A DNA stretch of 64,000 nt from positions 2,673,501 through 2,737,500 of the forward strand of contig JAHRBS010000010.1 in the NCBI GenBank assembly GCA_024305745.1. Direction: 5' to 3'. The translations under genes were made by a program, and so were the position numbers. Numbering within the stretch: the first letter of the stretch is position 1; each line of letters opens with the position of its first letter. Below are positions 11,858 to 22,017 of this stretch, piece by piece. This DNA comes from Polyporus tsugae (lineage: Eukaryota; Basidiomycota; Agaricomycetes; Polyporales; Polyporaceae). The notes under the pieces were generated by a model. It saw only the letters and a program-made list of their open reading frames with translations. It had not been told where the DNA came from and searched no databases.

Positions 11858-12819
11858 CTACACGGAGCCTCCGTTCGCGGTCCTCCAGCGGGCGTACTCC
11901 TCCCAAGTGACGGAGCGGTGGCGGCTCTGGTACCTGCGCACCTTCACCGCGCGGCGGAGGTCCTCAGAGATGCGCCCGTTCCAGCCGGCCTTGCGGATCG
12001 CGCTGTCGACCGCCTCGAGCTGGTCCCAGCCCTGGTCCTGGGCGACCTCGGGGAGATAGCACGCCGAGAAGGAGTGCTTGAGCGACGCGCGCGTGGGGAG
12101 CGCGCTCGAACTCGTGGACGAGAGCCGCGAGGGAGCGGAGGATGGGGAGGGCGAGACGGCGAGCAGGGACGGGTGCGGGAACGAGATCTGGATGCCGTGC
12201 ACGCCGACGGTCCAGTCGAGGTAGTTCTCCGCGTCCTCGAAGTCCATCAGGAGCGACACGCTGTGTGTGGGGACCGCGGACGCGGGTGTCCGACGGCGTG
12301 CCATGAAGGCGTACATGTGATCAGAGCGGGTAAAGGTGGGAAGAGAGGGGTGGAGCGGGGGCAGGAGGGAGTGTGGCGGATTGGCACCTCAGTTTGGCAC
12401 ATCGGGCGAACGAACGAGTGGAGAACGTACGTGCATTCGAGGGATTCGAGCTCCCGCTCTTCGATCTTGTTGAATCTATGGTCACGGAAGGCACTGATGA
12501 GTGCGTATTCTGCCAAACCGTCTCGGAGCGGCTGGGGCTCAAAGGTGCCGATACAGCCCCGGAGTCTTGGGGACCTCCCGGGGCGAGACGATCGTGTGTT
12601 CCATGTTACAAAAAGGGGACTAAGGGCATCAGCAAACGAGCTCGATGTCACACGCAATCTTGGTACATACTATTTGCCATCGGGAAACTTCGCCGAGATG
12701 GGCTTGGAGGAGGTGAGTGCGCAGAAGAGGGCATCAAAGCTGTGGAAGCAGTGTTCAGGAAGGCAGAATTGCTCGACCTCCGCTCCTGGCTTTGGGGGCT
12801 CAGACTCGACGTTAGACAT
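11858..12819 (-). CDS. AMMECR1-domain protein
   Basis: Three exons (12819-12671, 12619-12431, 12260-11858) encode 246 residues. The family signature is complete: YPLFVTW, then RLRGCIGTF, then SLLMDFEDAENYLDW, VGVHGI, YLPEVAQDQGWDQ and a C-terminal RYQS/WEEY region. The LRGCIG motif is the hallmark of the fold. The start at 12819 gives an FCLPEHCFHSFDALFCAL segment matching the usual N-terminal helix. A Ser-rich insertion of roughly 30 residues separates HGIQISF from YLPEVA; metazoan homologues have only a short loop there. The biochemical role of the family is unsettled. In prokaryotes the domain can be fused or adjacent to MEMO-type proteins. Confidence 0.92.
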
Positions 12820-13354
12820 GGCGAGGTGGGCTCTTAGCGGGGAGTGGTGGAGGGGAGGGGAGGGTACTAGCAGAAGCAGCAGAGAGGCGAAGCAGGACGG
12901 TTAAGGACGGACGGGCTCGGGGGGCGAGCCCGGTGCGGACGATCGTCGCTTGCTAACCAAATCAAGCGCGGCGTGCGATTCCAGCCGTGAACGCGTACAA
13001 TCAGAAAATTCGAGAGCAGCAACCAAGTGCATTGCATGTCATCATGAGTGCTACGAAAACCAACCGAGCGGTATCACTATGGACGATGTATGTACAATAC
13101 GATATGCAGTAAAAAGCGATAAATGGGAAGAGTGTCATGAGATAGAGGGACGTAGAGAGACGGACAAGGAGAATGACATTGGACGTGTGGACAGCTGAGA
13201 GATGTGCTAGAAGCTGAGGAGAGGGTCATGGCTGTAATGTGCGTAACAAAAGTAATAACATAGAGTCATAAAATGTGGAAGCAGTGGGTAGGCAACCTGG
13301 CGCAGTAAGGAAGAGAGACCGTCCCGAGACCGAGCGCAGAGAATGGAGTGGACG
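12820..13354. other. Intergenic between AMMECR1 and the Rab gene
   Basis: This 535-bp stretch contains the AMMECR1 promoter region and the Rab 3' UTR, both for minus-strand genes. It has no supported coding frame, RNA gene or repeat. Confidence 0.5.
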
Positions 13355-14826
13355 CTATGTCTGACAGCAGCTCCATGACGAGCCGGCGGCTGCTCGGGCC
13401 TTTTCGCGGGCTTCCTCCTGGTCAGCCTGCGCCGCCCATACAGGCGTTGCGGAGCTTGAGAGCAGCACGCTATCGCGCCTCTTTACCTCGTTCTCGCGCT
13501 CGATCTTGTCTTTTTTCTCAATGATAGCGGCTATAAGGCTGTCGAATAGATGTTGGATGCCTGGATAAGGGATAGCAACAAAATAAGCCTCCCCGCGACG
13601 CTCCACACTGACACCGCACAACAGGAACAATTGAGTTTTGACATACCGAAGTCGTCCTTAGCGGATACCTCGAACAATTCCATGCCCTTGCGAAGGCCCC
13701 ATTCCTGATCTTCGCCTGTGTCCGCTTCATCGTCGTCTTCTGGTAGACTATTACTGCTACCATCACCGATCTCATTCCACCCCGCTGGCCGGTATGCAAA
13801 TCGGGAGGGTGTTGGTCGCGCCCCAGAGTTCACGGAGTGTGACCTGGGTATTAGCAGGTCGCCGCTCTTGGCGCGCGGGCGGGTATAGGCAGAGGTATGG
13901 GCACGTTTAATGGCGGTCGACCGGGCATCATTGGGGAGAGAACTGTCGGATTCAGGAGTGGGGGGTTGCGGTTTCGTGTTGTTGTTGGACGTTAGTGCTG
14001 GGACGGAACGGATGCTGGTGAAGGATGTGAAGCGGGGACGGATGTAGGAAAACGTAGACGGCGCAGCCGGGGGTGGGGGAGGCGTTGGTGGGCGTGGTGG
14101 TGGAAACCATGTGTGAAGCGACAGACGGGCAAGGTCGGACGTGACCTGTCTGAACTGGTGGAGGTCCGCCTTCGCGCCGACGATGTATATGATCAAGTCG
14201 GGGGAGCAATTCTTCTTGAGTTCTGGGATGATTGTTCCGACGACGTGAGATGACTGAATGTCGGGTAGCAAACGCGCGAGCGCGCGCATCAAATGCAATA
14301 AATGCCGTTCTGCGTACCTTCAAGCCATCCGCGGACGTCTTCGAAACTAGATGCGTTCGTTATATCGTACAACAATAGAGCAGCGTTCGCGCCGCGGTAG
14401 TACATCGGTGCCTAGCCACACCAGCGTTAGCTTCGGTGGGCCACCGAACATCGGCGGCGGTTGTGAGGAGGGGGAGAAACGCACCATGCTACGAAATCGC
14501 TCCTGGCCCGCCGTATCCCACAACTGAAGTCTGACCTTGGTCCCATCTACAGTTACCTTCTTGGTGACGAAGAACGCGCCGGTGGTGGAGGTGGTGTTCT
14601 TGGGATCGAACTTGCCCTGGGTATATCTGTGTAACAGGCTGGTCTTGCCGACACCTGCGCGACGTGTCAGCAAGCGCGTCCCAGTGTGCCTTATAACGGC
14701 GCAGGTGAAGATATGAAAAGCAGGGGAACACGAACCTGTGTTGCCCATGATCACTATCTTTGCATCGACCCCCTGGTCGTATCGGGCCCTCCGGTAGGGA
14801 TCCATACGTGGATATTCCGCCATCAT
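13355..14826 (-). CDS. Rab-family small GTPase with a ~150-residue insertion between G4 and G5
   Basis: Five exons (14826-14736, 14654-14485, 14411-14318, 14222-13647, 13560-13355) encode 378 residues, against 200-220 for a normal Rab. Visible motifs are the P-loop GNTGVGKTS (around residue 28), a switch I Thr-rich stretch ending [18 protein letters not shown] (switch II), [15 protein letters not shown], a G4-position GAKADL, and the G5 motif EVSAKDD. Between G4 and G5 lies a long Pro/Ser/Thr-rich, probably disordered segment with a [12 protein letters not shown] run and an acidic [11 protein letters not shown] stretch. The C-terminus ends SCCQT, with a cysteine pair suited to geranylgeranylation. 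The core resembles Rab5/21/22-type endosomal GTPases. A tandem ATG-ATG opens the frame, and I took the first. Confidence 0.85.
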
Positions 14827-15245
14827 TGTGGGAAACCGTGGGGTCGTACGGGGCGAGGTGCCGCGATACGGAGGGGGGAGGGGGGACGCAAGGTCCGAGG
14901 GGGGGGATGGGGAAAGAGGAAGGAAGAAGGGGGCTAAGGAGCAACCGTTCCTGTATTCAGCTGTTTGCGATGCAGAACCACTCCTCCCACGTGCGCCTAT
15001 CGCCCGGCTGCTCGGCACCAGCGCCCATTCAGATGGCGCTGCTCCCACACAAGATCGCGTTCTGAGTTGCCGCTGCCCCTTAAGCTCGGTCAAGTCGACG
15101 GTCTCAAACACCCGGTCCGGACCCATATCAAGATAGCGCAGCGTAAGTGGCATGTAATGGAGGGGCATGCGCGCATACATTTTTGATCGTGGTGAGACAG
15201 TAAATGACATAGTGCTATACACCCATAACGCCAAGCAGCAGCCCT
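14827..15245. other. Intergenic between the Rab and RPS7 genes
   Basis: About 420 bp including a G-rich tract around 14870-14940 (C-rich on the Rab sense strand), probably the Rab promoter and leader. No other feature is supported. Confidence 0.45.
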
Positions 15246-15983
15246 CTAATCCTGCGCCTGCACGGGGAACTCGAAAACAACATCCTTTCCTGTCAGGCGG
15301 CGGTACACCGACGAGAACGAGTCAAGCTTGTACTCCAATGAGGTGGCGTCCTTGGCGTCAAGGAAACTATAACATGCTCCGTGTCAGTTGGCCGCCTGGC
15401 CCCATCCGCCGAAATGGACACAAGAACGCTACGTACACCTTGAGCAGTTTTGAGCCATCGACCGCTACCCGCGTCCTCTTCCCAACAATCTCGGTGGGGA
15501 AAACAAGGTCCTCGAGGATCTTGTCGTGAACATTCGTCAGGGTGCGGGAGCGGGGGCGCTTCTGTTGTACGCGGGAGGTGCGGGTCGGCTTGCGGAGCAT
15601 CCGACGCTGAGCGACGAAGACGACGTGACGGTCCGAGAACTTCTTCTCGAGTTCACGGGTCAGCCTGAGGGTAGTCAATTCAGTTGCTGGCTATCTTGCA
15701 CTCCGCGCAAGCAACGACAGAGGTTTTGCATAGAAACTGACCTCTGCTGGACCTTGTGGAACGCCTTGAGCTGAGGGACGGGAACGAAGATAACAATGGC
15801 CTTCTTGCCACCGCGGACATCGACCTCGCGCGCAGCCGAGATCTGGAGGGGTCGAAGCTCACCCTTGAGCTCGGGTGCGCTGTTCTCGAGGTCAATGATC
15901 GCCTGTGCGACGGCGACCTCAGTCTCATCTGGAGGGGTCTTGGGCGCGTTGGCCGTGCGGAAGATCTTGTGCTGAACGGACAT
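15246..15983 (-). CDS. RPS7: Small-subunit ribosomal protein eS7
   Basis: Three coding exons (15983-15742, 15664-15437, 15366-15246) encode 196 residues, the family length. The protein contains [45 protein letters not shown] and the C-terminal [22 protein letters not shown], all typical of eS7. It is a 40S component needed for 18S rRNA processing. The 5' leader appears to hold an intron: a GTGAGT donor at 16154 and a TGCCAG acceptor ending at 16002, which places the start codon 18 nt into the next exon. Leader introns are common in fungal ribosomal protein genes. An in-frame ATG upstream (16052) lies inside that intron and was rejected. Confidence 0.96.
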
Positions 15984-16447
15984 CTTGCTGTCTTGAGGAT
16001 CCTGGCAGATGGGAACCAAGGTTGAGTCAGTATCCAAACCGCACATAGCCAATCCATCTCATTCCAACCGTTCTTTCGCTCCCGATCCTCCACAGTATGT
16101 TCAACATCATCCCCCCGTCCCATTCAGACCAAGAAATAGCATAATAACACTCACCGAACCTGTCGCCGTCGTCGATAGTGTGTCCGTTGGGTGCCCTTCT
16201 GGCTGGCCGATGTCTTACGAGCGCTGAGATTGCCGGACTGGGAAAGTAGCAAACAAGCACAAACAGACCCCGTACAGGCGCTTATGCGCATTCCACGATT
16301 GTCGCAACGTCGTCCGACAAACTCTTGAGTTGTTGCCATGCTTTCACTTTATTAATGCCACGCATTCATCTCAGGGTCGCTGGTCATGATGCATGCCATT
16401 TAGGCTTGATATGCATGGAAAATCATTAGGACACGGAGCTACACAAT

Positions 16448-17701
16448 CTAAGAAGAATCTCTGGTCTTCTTGAAGTCCTCCACCCACTTCTGCTCCTCTG
16501 CCCCCTTTGGCAACACTACAAACGTCAATGTTCCGTCTCGCATCTCGACCCCATCCTTTGGTTCTCCGTCCTTCGCTTTCGCTGCCTTGCAAACGTCGCG
16601 CAAGGTCATCTTCTTCCCAATCTTAAGCAACCTTCGCCGCCTCGTCCACCCGAGCACCACGAGGTTCCCATCTACATACTCCCCCTTCTTGTCCCACTCC
16701 GGCGGTGGCGCGTTTGGGGGAAACATGACGTTAAGGTGCGCCGAAAATGGCGTATCTTCTTGGAAGTGGGATATCAAATCGGTCGTCGTGTATTGGGGGT
16801 ACATGAACAGGACGGGGAGGATCATCGTGTTGCCCGAGGGGTCTTCGGGATCGAAGTACGGTTCGTACGAGTTCTTCGCCACATTGTCCGGCACGGGCAC
16901 ATCGATTATATTACGTTCCTACGTCCAAGCAGCATCACGTCAGAGCCGTCCTTCAGGCGCACTTGAAGACTGTGTGCTCACCCGGTACGCTACCTGTAGC
17001 CGCTCCTGCTTCAGCTGCTCTTGCCGTATCCTCTCCTGGCGCTCATGCTCCTTGCGGTCCTTGACCTCCTTCAGCTTTGCCGCTTTCTCCTTTGCCGCCT
17101 TTACAGTCTTGTTCTCTTTATCGAACTGGAGACAACGATCACAAACGTCCAAGGCCTCATCATATCGCTCCAGAGCGACGAGGGCCATGGCGGACCGGTA
17201 GTATGCCTTCGATGAATGCGGGTTCGTAGTCATTGCGTTTGAGCAGTCTCGGAGTACGGAACCATAGTTCTCTGACCATCCGTTTCAGTGATGTGACGCA
17301 CGTAGAAACAATATACGACGTACGAAGCTCCAGATTGCATGCCGCGCGGTTGCACAACAATGCCTCCAGCAAGGATTTGTCCGTGGGTTTCGCGTCTACG
17401 CCCTGCGAGTAGAAACCGAGTGCTTCGCGGTACCTCTTCCCCTTGTAGTAGTCGTTACCCTGCTCCTTGAAGCTTTGAGCGACCTCTAACATCGTCGATC
17501 ACGAAATCATAACGCCTGAGCATGGATGTCCTACCTACCATCTGGGGTGCCCTCGTACGCAAGGCTCTGCAATGCGGCTATAGCCGGGTCCTCTGCTCCG
17601 TCCTCCGGCAAAGATCTCATAAAGAGAGGGACGGTGTCGAATGCCGCCAACTTGTCCTCGATGGAAGCGGGTTGGGGCAACGGGAGGTTCTCGGTCGCCA
17701 T
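16448..17701 (-). CDS. CNS1: HSP90 co-chaperone Cns1/TTC4 (TPR protein)
   Basis: A multi-exon gene starting MATENLPLPQPASIEDKLAAF. The first exon carries the family's FMRSLPEDG-type N-terminus. It is followed by TPR units (SFKEQGNDYYKGKRYREALGFYSQGV; LLCNRAACNLEL; SSKAYYRSAMALVALERYDEALDVC), a charged helix rich in Lys/Glu/Arg, and a C-terminal wheel-like domain (PVLFMYPQYTTTDLI, TLRDVC, GTLTFVVLPKG). Cns1 binds the C-terminus of HSP90 (and HSP70) through the TPR clamp and is essential in yeast, with links to translation elongation factor folding. The start at 17701 was preferred over an upstream in-frame extension to 17845. The gene is divergent from L2HGDH, with about 500 bp between starts. 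Confidence 0.93.
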
Positions 17702-18203
17702 CGTTGTGGTGTACGGGAAGCGACGAGCGTATCCTTGATAAAAAGCTGCGTTTAAGAAAGCGACTTGGCTGAATATACGGAGGGTGGTATTGGAATGTCG
17801 GCAAGTGGGTGGTGGAGACTCGAGAGCATTGGGATTGCGGCCCACACCGCAAACTTCGAGATTAGATGCCGTCGATCGAAAACAAATAGTACTTTATCTA
17901 ATCTTCAAATGACGCAGTGTGAGCGTCCCACAGCCGAACAACGTTCCCACCGACATGCCAGTGGGCCCGGGTGTCAACCGTGCTCTTCTCGCATGCCGTT
18001 AACCTCGCAGTGAGGTCTGGCCTGGCTCATTTGCAAACTACAGGTTGGACAGGACGCCGACGGCGCAGAGCTGGTCTGATTAATTTCGGAAGCTTTGGCG
18101 GAGGCACCCGCAAGTCCATCGAGTCCATCCTTCGTACTCCCCAACACAACCGTCTTTGCGACTCTTATCCAGATCTTAGACTGTCTTCTCTCGTCCTGTA
18201 CCG

Positions 18204-19739
18204 ATGCAAGTGAGAGGAATTCGCGCAGCCCTCAATGGCACTCAAAGATTCAAGTTCAAGGTGTGTGTGTGCAGTAGAAACCGTGTGCCTGAGGGGGAGC
18301 TGAGACAAGATTGCCCCACCAGAGCCCAGAGTATGCCGTGGATCACCTTGTAATTGGGGGAGGTAACGCGAAACGTCCTCAAGTCACATCCGTCCTCGGA
18401 GGTTCTGACTGGACAGCAGGTGTAGTCGGTCTTGCCATCGCACAACGGCTCGGCCAGAGGTTCCCCGACAAAACCACGTACCTTGTTGAAAGGCACAACG
18501 TGCCCGGAGAGGAGACAAGGTGAGCCGTCACAGACACAAGTCACCCATTAAGTTACCGACATCGAACGTGCAGCGCTCGGAACTCCGAAGTTATCCACGC
18601 AGGTGGGCACACGGCCCCCCTTCCAAATGCATCTGATGCCTTTGGGCTCACATATCAGGGCAGGTCTCTACTATCCGCTGGATTCGCTCAAGACCAGACT
18701 GTGTCTCCGCGGAAGAACGCTCCTCTACGACCGCTGCATGCAGCACAACATACCATTCAAGAAGATGGGGAAGCTCGTCGTCGCTCGCAAAGAGCAAAGG
18801 CCATATATTGAGGGTCTCCACGCCAAAGCGCAGAAGCTCCAATGGCCCGCGCATTCCGATCCCTCCCGCGTCCAGTCATCAGTGCTACCCACAAAGCTCA
18901 TAGGAAGCGACGAGACACGCGAACTTGAACCAGACCTCAGTAAGGACATCGTCGCCGCCCTCTGGAGCCCCGAGACCGGCATCGTGGACTCGCATACCCT
19001 GATGGAAAGTCTGGAGAAGGAGATCTTGGATGCAGAGGGCAGTGAACTCGTCTACTCCACGAAGGCGGTCCGTATCGACACGAGTCGGGACGGACCAGGC
19101 TGGGTGGTACAGCTATTGACAGGCGACACAGAGGAAGGGGACGCGCTCCTTGCCCGGACTGTCATCAATTGCGCTGGACTGTCAGCTCCTCTCATCCTGA
19201 ACGCCATCCTTCCGGAAGACAAGCGGATACCCATGTACTTCGGGCGGGGCTCGTACGCCTCGTACAGAGGTTTCGGGATTAAGAACATATCCCACCTGAT
19301 ATACCCTTGCCCGGCTGTGGGCAAAGACGCGCACGCGTTCGCCTCCCTCGGGACGCATCTCACTCTGGACCTGCAGGGAAAGGTCCGGTTTGGGCCTGAC
19401 CTCGATTGGCTCGGCCCACCTCAAGATGACAACACAGACTTTTGGCAACACCACCTTGTACCCGACGAGTCTCGCATGGAGCTCATGTACAACGCCGTCA
19501 AGGAGTATCTGCCGGGCGTCGAGTTCGGCGGTTTCCAGCCCGACTATTGCGGCATCAGACCAAAGATCGTGGGGCCCGGGGCGGGCTTCCAGGACTTTGT
19601 GTTCCGTCGGGACTACGCTAATGGGCAAGGCGAAGGAGAGTTGATTAGCTTGCTTGGGATAGAGAGCCCTGGATTGACGTCATGTCTCGCGATTGCTGAA
19701 TACGTAGTTGATGATATGATGGGCGGCGAGCATGTATAG
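18204..19739 (+). CDS. L2HGDH: L-2-hydroxyglutarate dehydrogenase (FAD-dependent)
   Basis: Five exons (18204-18260, 18305-18362, 18420-18519, 18574-18602, 18664-19739) give 439 residues in phase. The split dinucleotide-binding motif VIGGGVVGLAIAQRL is restored only after removing the 57-nt intron at 18363-18419. The family mark ARNSEVIHAGLYYP is assembled across the 29-nt exon 4. The C-terminus has the expected GGFQPDYCGIRPKI and SPGLTSCLAIAEYV segments. The enzyme oxidises L-2-hydroxyglutarate to 2-oxoglutarate in mitochondria, a metabolite-repair step. The N-terminal exon, basic and Ser-poor, may be a presequence. It depends on a short 44-nt intron with a GT-repeat donor, so the exact start is less certain than the rest. 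Confidence 0.92.
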
Positions 19740-19776
19740 CAGGGTGGTACTGTACGTGCATGACAAACCTCCTCCT

Positions 19777-20429
19777 CTACGACTCTCCTCGGGCAGCCGT
19801 CTTCGGCTCCCAGTGTTCGACTTTAGGACGAGTGGTATTGTAGGACCGGTAAGCACCACGGGTGCCGGTGAGGTTCTCCACCCATGGCTGGAGCGAATAA
19901 TGAGGAGGGGCACAAGCGACGTTGGATGGAAGTGAAAACGTACCGTCTTCCATGGCGGAGACAAGTTCTGCACAACCCTATCCTCGGTCGGAACATCCTT
20001 GCGGATATGGTGAATCCACGAATGCCACTCAGGAGGCACCTGAGTGGCGTTGTTGTCATGCTGGATGCAAGTCAAAGTCGATTCGGGTGAGCACGGAGAC
20101 ATAAATGAAATGGGGAAACGCACCTGAGCGTAGTCCACCCAGCGATGACGACCTGGGTGCCCATCTCAACGCCTACAAAGCTTTGTTGAAACCGTATTCA
20201 CTTACCAGGGATCTCCTCCTCGGCGTTGTAGTTCTCGTAGTAGCGGTTGCCAAACCTGCGTGGATTTGCCGGGTCAATCTTGCAAAGACATTTGGAGATG
20301 ACACGTTACGCACTGGTCCTTGCCCACGAATCGCCCCGACTTCGCGTCCCCAATGTACTGCATCTGCCTCCACCACTCTCGGAGGCCGACTCGGCGAATG
20401 GAGCGGATAGTCCGCTGTAGAGAGACCAT
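19777..20429 (-). CDS. NDUFA12: Complex I accessory subunit NDUFA12 (B17.2)
   Basis: Five exons (20429-20314, 20255-20206, 20152-20124, 20060-19944, 19887-19777) encode 140 residues. Family features are WWRQMQYIGDAKSGRFVGKDQ, FGNRYYENYN, PGRHRWVDYAQ (mostly from a 29-nt exon), VPPEWHSWIHHI and the C-terminal tail YNTTRPKVEHWEP. The protein is a supernumerary subunit at the matrix arm of NADH:ubiquinone oxidoreductase. The stop lies 37 bp from the convergent L2HGDH stop, so the 3' UTRs must overlap. Because of the tiny exons, unspliced reading frames show only fragments. Confidence 0.94.
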
Positions 20430-20911
20430 GGTTGTAACTTGTATCGAGTTGAGGCTGTTGAGCGCGCCGGAAAGGTCGGGCACCGTCAATTATGTAAGCA
20501 ATCCCGGCCTGCCCAGCGCTCCAGTGCACTTGAAGCCAGAAAGTGGTACTCTAGAGGCATTAATATTGCCATTCGCTGCTTTCCTGGATCCTCCTCTTCT
20601 TCATTCTATTGTGTGCATGGGGCTCTGATTGACTATGATCAGAAGGACCGCGGTCGAATACGTCGTTTCTGCCCTGCACCCGCCCACGCGCCTTTCACCG
20701 GGATGCATGCGATTTCCCTGCTCAACTCAGCATACGCCGGGTCTTCTGCCGTTGACCGTTCCTGCGAGAAGGCTTCTATGTAATGTAATTTCAAACTCAT
20801 CACAGTGTCGTAAGCTTGAGATACTTATAGGTAGCCCCCTTATAGTCGCCCAAGAGATAACCAGGCTGGACCTCGCTTTCAGACCACACGCATAGCTTAC
20901 CGTCCACACGC
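20430..20911. other. Divergent promoter region
   Basis: This 480-bp stretch lies between the starts of NDUFA12 (leftward) and the peptidase-like gene (rightward) and presumably holds both promoters. No further gene or repeat is visible. Confidence 0.5.
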
Positions 20912-21939
20912 ATGGCTACTCCCATTCTAATGGGCACCGTTGAGTTCGACGCGAATGCCGGGATACCTTGTAGAACCGCATACAAGGTCTTTGGAGATCT
21001 CAAATCTGGCACGACTCCAGTCGTCGCCCTCCACGGCGGACCAGGGTCCACGCACCACTACCTCCTATCGATCGCCGATCTAGCCACCAAATATTCCTTC
21101 CCCGTCGTATTCTACGACCAGCTGGGCAGCGGGGAGTCGACGCACCTGCCAGAAAAGTCCGGCGAGGCGGGATCGTTCTGGACGGAACAGCTCTTCCTCG
21201 ACGAGCTCGACAACCTCCTCCGCCATCTCGGCATCCAGGACAACTACTCGCTCCTCGGGCATTCCTGGGGAGGCATGCTCGCCGCCCGTCATGCGGCGGG
21301 CCGGCCCAAGGGTCTACGACGCCTTGTCGTTTCGAACAGCCCAGCGTGTATGCGGTTGTTCGTGAAGGCGGCATACGAGGAACTAATAGCGAAGCTGGAC
21401 TCCCCTGTGCGGGTAGGTAGATGTTCTCGATCACAAGCCATCCTTGTCTTATACATTTGCGCTTAAGGACGCCCTGATCAAGCACGAACAAGCGGGTACG
21501 ACTGACTCCTTGGAGTACCAGGATGCGATGTTGCAGTTCTACAAACGCCATCTGTGCCGTCTCTGGCCATGGCCGGCGGAGCTGACCCAAAGCTTCGAGT
21601 ACATGGAGAAAGATCACACAGTTTACCTCACGATGTGAGTAATCGCGCGGGGGGAGAAGCCTTCAACAGGCTAACATTTCTTGCAGGAATGGCCCATCTG
21701 AATTCTATGTCACTGGTTTGTTGAAGGACTGGAGCATAGTTGAGGAGGCGAGCAAGATAGAGGTGCCCACCTTGTTGCTCAATGGTGCATACGACGAGGC
21801 GGCGGATAGCACCGTCCTTCCATTCTTCAGGGCTATCCCCAAGGTCAAGTGGTACACCTTTGCGGAGTCGAGCCACACGCCGCATTGGGAAGAGCGAGAG
21901 AAGTATATGCGGTTGGTGTCGGACTTCTTGAAGGCCTAG
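20912..21939 (+). CDS. Proline iminopeptidase-type alpha/beta hydrolase (peptidase S33)
   Basis: Three exons (20912-21412, 21468-21634, 21687-21939) encode 306 residues. The oxyanion-site motif [13 protein letters not shown], the strand YDQLGSGES and the nucleophile elbow [11 protein letters not shown] (Ser in GHSWGG) identify the family. The acid is likely the Asp in NGAYDEAAD, and the base the His in ESSHTPHWE. Members remove N-terminal proline or act on related short peptides and amides; some fungal members work on secondary-metabolite amides. No signal peptide is visible, suggesting a cytosolic enzyme. The substrate cannot be fixed from sequence. Confidence 0.9.
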
Positions 21940-22017
21940 AGATGCAGAGTATTGGTATAAATTGCGCAAGTAGATACAAATGGGTCGACGTAAACCCGTC
22001 TTTGACCTCGGGTTCTA

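Noticed and set aside
11720..12904. A 394-codon plus-strand frame
   Set aside because: Antisense to the AMMECR1 gene, which has the family motifs and three phase-consistent exons.
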